From contig JAUZEI010000315.1 of NCBI GenBank assembly GCA_030839105.1, forward strand, positions 1-7,490: a stretch of 7,490 nucleotides of DNA. Reading direction: 5' to 3'. The stretch's first letter is position 1. Every line of letters starts with the position of its first letter. Shown here piece after piece: positions 6,404 to 7,490 of this stretch. Origin of the DNA: Actinomycetota bacterium (GTDB lineage: Bacteria > Actinomycetota > Acidimicrobiia > IMCC26256 > PALSA-610). The position numbers were made by a program, and so were the translations under genes. A model generated the notes under the pieces. That model was not told the origin of the DNA. It saw nothing but the letters and a program-made list of their open reading frames with translations, and made no database searches.

Positions 6404-6615
6404 GCGGCGTCGTCCGGGAGCGCGGAGGGCTCGAGCGCTTGCCCCGCGTCTTCGGCATCCATCCACTCCCGTAGCCGCCGGCGCTCCCGATCGAGCTCGA
6501 CGAGCCGCTGGATCAACGTCGAGCTCGCGTCGGCGGCGACGGCATTGTCCGATAGGACGGCGCGGTCCGCGGGAGACTGCCGCCCCGTCGTCGTGTTCTT
6601 CGTCGTCCGCGTCAT
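6367..6615 (-). CDS. Small uncharacterised hydrophilic protein
   Basis: Possible 82-residue protein from ATG 6615 to TGA 6367. It has a Thr-rich N-terminus, an amphipathic charged helix (about residues 33-56, with LIQRLVELDRERRRLREWM) that could form a short coiled coil, and a disordered acidic/Ala-Pro tail. No signal peptide or membrane segment is seen. Third codon positions are strongly GC-rich in this frame, as in the neighbours. Its last 37 bases overlap the helicase 3' end on the opposite strand. Evidence against: no Shine-Dalgarno site before the ATG and no family recognised. A second minus-strand frame across the same bases (6838-6287) also reads as a low-complexity acidic segment before turning Arg-rich, so the real gene could use another frame or contain a frameshift. 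Confidence 0.5.
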   Translation of the reverse strand: MTRTTKNTTTGRQSPADRAVLSDNAVAADASSTLIQRLVELDRERRRLREWMDAEDAGQALEPSALPDDAAHRAGRAPGDNS

Positions 6616-6740
6616 CGAGGAATCGTGCTTCGATCGCGTCCTCCGGTCCCGGCTCCGGACGCGCCGGAACGCCCGCCGTCGGAGACTGCGAGCCGTGAGA
6701 TGCGATGGGCTCCGCGCGCGGGACCGGGGTCCGCGCCGTG

Positions 6741-7127
6741 TTACGGAATGTCCGGTTCACCGGCCGTCCCGAATTCGGCCATTCCGAGCGGGGTCCGGGC
6801 GCGGGCACGCGCCTGCGCGTGACCGAGAGCCACGACAACCTCGGCGCTCCCCGCTCCGCCGCGACACGTCAGCAGGCGCGCGCCGTTGTCGAGTGCGGTC
6901 GTCCGCGCGACTCCGCATGCCTCGATCACCGCCCCGCCGCGGGAGAGCGCACCGGCCGCGGCGAGCGCCGCCGCGTCGGCCGCGTTGGCGGCCCTCGACT
7001 TTTCGACGACGGCGCCTCCGACGCGGGCTATCGCGCCCGCGAGCAGCATCGTGACCACGATGAAGGCGATAACGAGCACGCTGACGTTTCCCTGCGCCCC
7101 CCGCCCGACTCGCTTGGTCGCGCTCAC
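6741..7127 (-). CDS. TadE-like pseudopilin of the helicase/secretion neighbourhood (Rv3654c-like)
   Basis: A 128-residue protein, probably membrane-anchored or exported by the Tad/Flp pilus machinery. A short basic N-terminus (SATKRVGRGAQG) leads into one hydrophobic helix (about 15-38), followed by the TadE/TadG hallmark SRAANAADAAALAAAGAL (44-61), then a short extracytoplasmic domain with two cysteines (71 and 88) that might pair. After the candidate prepilin cleavage Gly13 (AQG/NVSVL) the +5 position is Leu, not the usual Glu. This fits the actinobacterial TIGR03816-type 'TadE-like, helicase/secretion neighbourhood' family as I recall it. The GTG start at 7127 overlaps the stop of the upstream TadE gene in GTGA, with no clear ribosome site, so translation is probably coupled. 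It seems to be the last gene of the tad operon. Confidence 0.85.
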   Translation of the reverse strand: MSATKRVGRGAQGNVSVLVIAFIVVTMLLAGAIARVGGAVVEKSRAANAADAAALAAAGALSRGGAVIEACGVARTTALDNGARLLTCRGGAGSAEVVVALGHAQARARARTPLGMAEFGTAGEPDIP

Positions 7128-7490
7128 GGGAGCTCGACACGCATGACCGAGCCGCCGTGCAACGTGATGTCCGGCAACAACGCACCGATCAGCGGCAGGT
7201 CGGTGCGCGACACATAGGTGACCTCGACTTCGACGGGCGCGCCGACGCCGCCCCGTCGTACGACCCGGACGCCGGCGCCCGGAAGATTTCGGGTCGCGGC
7301 GGTGGCGATGCGACTCGGGTCGTGCGTCACGGTCGCCTCTCGCGCCGCGTCGCGCGCCACGTGCACGACGAGGATCTCGTCGCGTGCGACCAACGCCACT
7401 TGGAACACGAGGACGAGCAGCGCGAGGACAATGGGCAGCACGAGCGCGAGCTCGACAGTTGCCTGACCACGTTCCGAGGTTCGCAGCTCT
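7124..7490 (-). CDS. tadE: TadE family pseudopilin (5' partial, runs off the right edge)
   Basis: Minor pseudopilin of a Tad (tight adherence) type IV pilus; 121 C-terminal residues are visible. The frame is open to the window end. It shows ERGQATVELALVLP, the TadE signature with prepilin peptidase site G/QATVE (Glu at +5), then a hydrophobic helix through VFQVALVARD and the conserved VARDAAREA. A soluble tail of about 75 residues follows (VRVVRRGG...VEVTYVSRTDLPLIG...). The first in-frame start codon in the window is GTG 7441, but starting there would delete the cleavage site, so the true start must lie beyond 7490. The GTGA overlap with the downstream TadE-like gene indicates one operon. 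By comparison with M. tuberculosis, flp, tadC, tadB and tadA/cpaF genes are expected upstream, outside the window. Confidence 0.88.
   Translation of the reverse strand, partial: ELRTSERGQATVELALVLPIVLALLVLVFQVALVARDEILVVHVARDAAREATVTHDPSRIATAATRNLPGAGVRVVRRGGVGAPVEVEVTYVSRTDLPLIGALLPDITLHGGSVMRVELP

Noticed and set aside
6545..7217. Plus-strand Arg-rich frames opposite the TadE-like genes
   Set aside because: Low-complexity shadows; the minus strand shows TadE hallmarks and a GTGA gene overlap.

Overview
The window looks like a high-GC Actinomycetota chromosome (strong GC-ending codon bias, GTG starts, TA-N3-T-type promoters). The Thr/Lys-rich lipoprotein linker would suit an Acidimicrobiia-like lineage, but that placement is inference only. 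Coding density is very high. There are nine protein genes, two of them cut by the window edges, and no gene-free stretch longer than about 140 bases. I see no tRNA, rRNA, CRISPR array, insertion sequence or integrase.

Region 1 (1-2270) is a potassium module. A KimA-type APC-superfamily permease (minus strand, 3' part outside the window) is divergent from two overlapping TrkA/KTN-domain genes. A small OB-fold protein gene runs convergently against the second trkA. From memory, this matches the Mycobacterium tuberculosis Rv2690c - ceoB - ceoC - Rv2694c neighbourhood. The N-terminal third of the permease keeps the residues I recall as coordinating K+ in Bacillus subtilis KimA. No TrkH/KtrB channel subunit is visible, so the two TrkA proteins may serve the permease instead. 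The shared 137-bp control region carries a nested dyad symmetry.

Region 2 (2320-3980) is a translationally coupled envelope pair: a secreted lipoprotein of unknown function and an LCP (LytR-CpsA-Psr) phosphotransferase. The LCP has two extracytoplasmic cysteines that could form a disulfide.

Region 3 (4028-7490) is the 'helicase/secretion neighbourhood' of actinobacteria. It holds a DEAH-box helicase with a C-terminal zinc-binding DUF1998/MZB domain (MrfA/YprA family), then a small uncharacterised ORF on the opposite strand, then two minus-strand TadE-like pseudopilin genes that should continue into a tad/flp pilus cluster beyond the right edge. In M. tuberculosis the counterparts (Rv3649 and Rv3654c-Rv3660c) lie far from ceoBC, so the window joins two separately conserved gene blocks.

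No wholly new system is evident. The best candidates for under-described biology are the KimA permease plus twin KTN regulators, and the unexplained lasting association of an MrfA-type helicase with Tad pilus genes.
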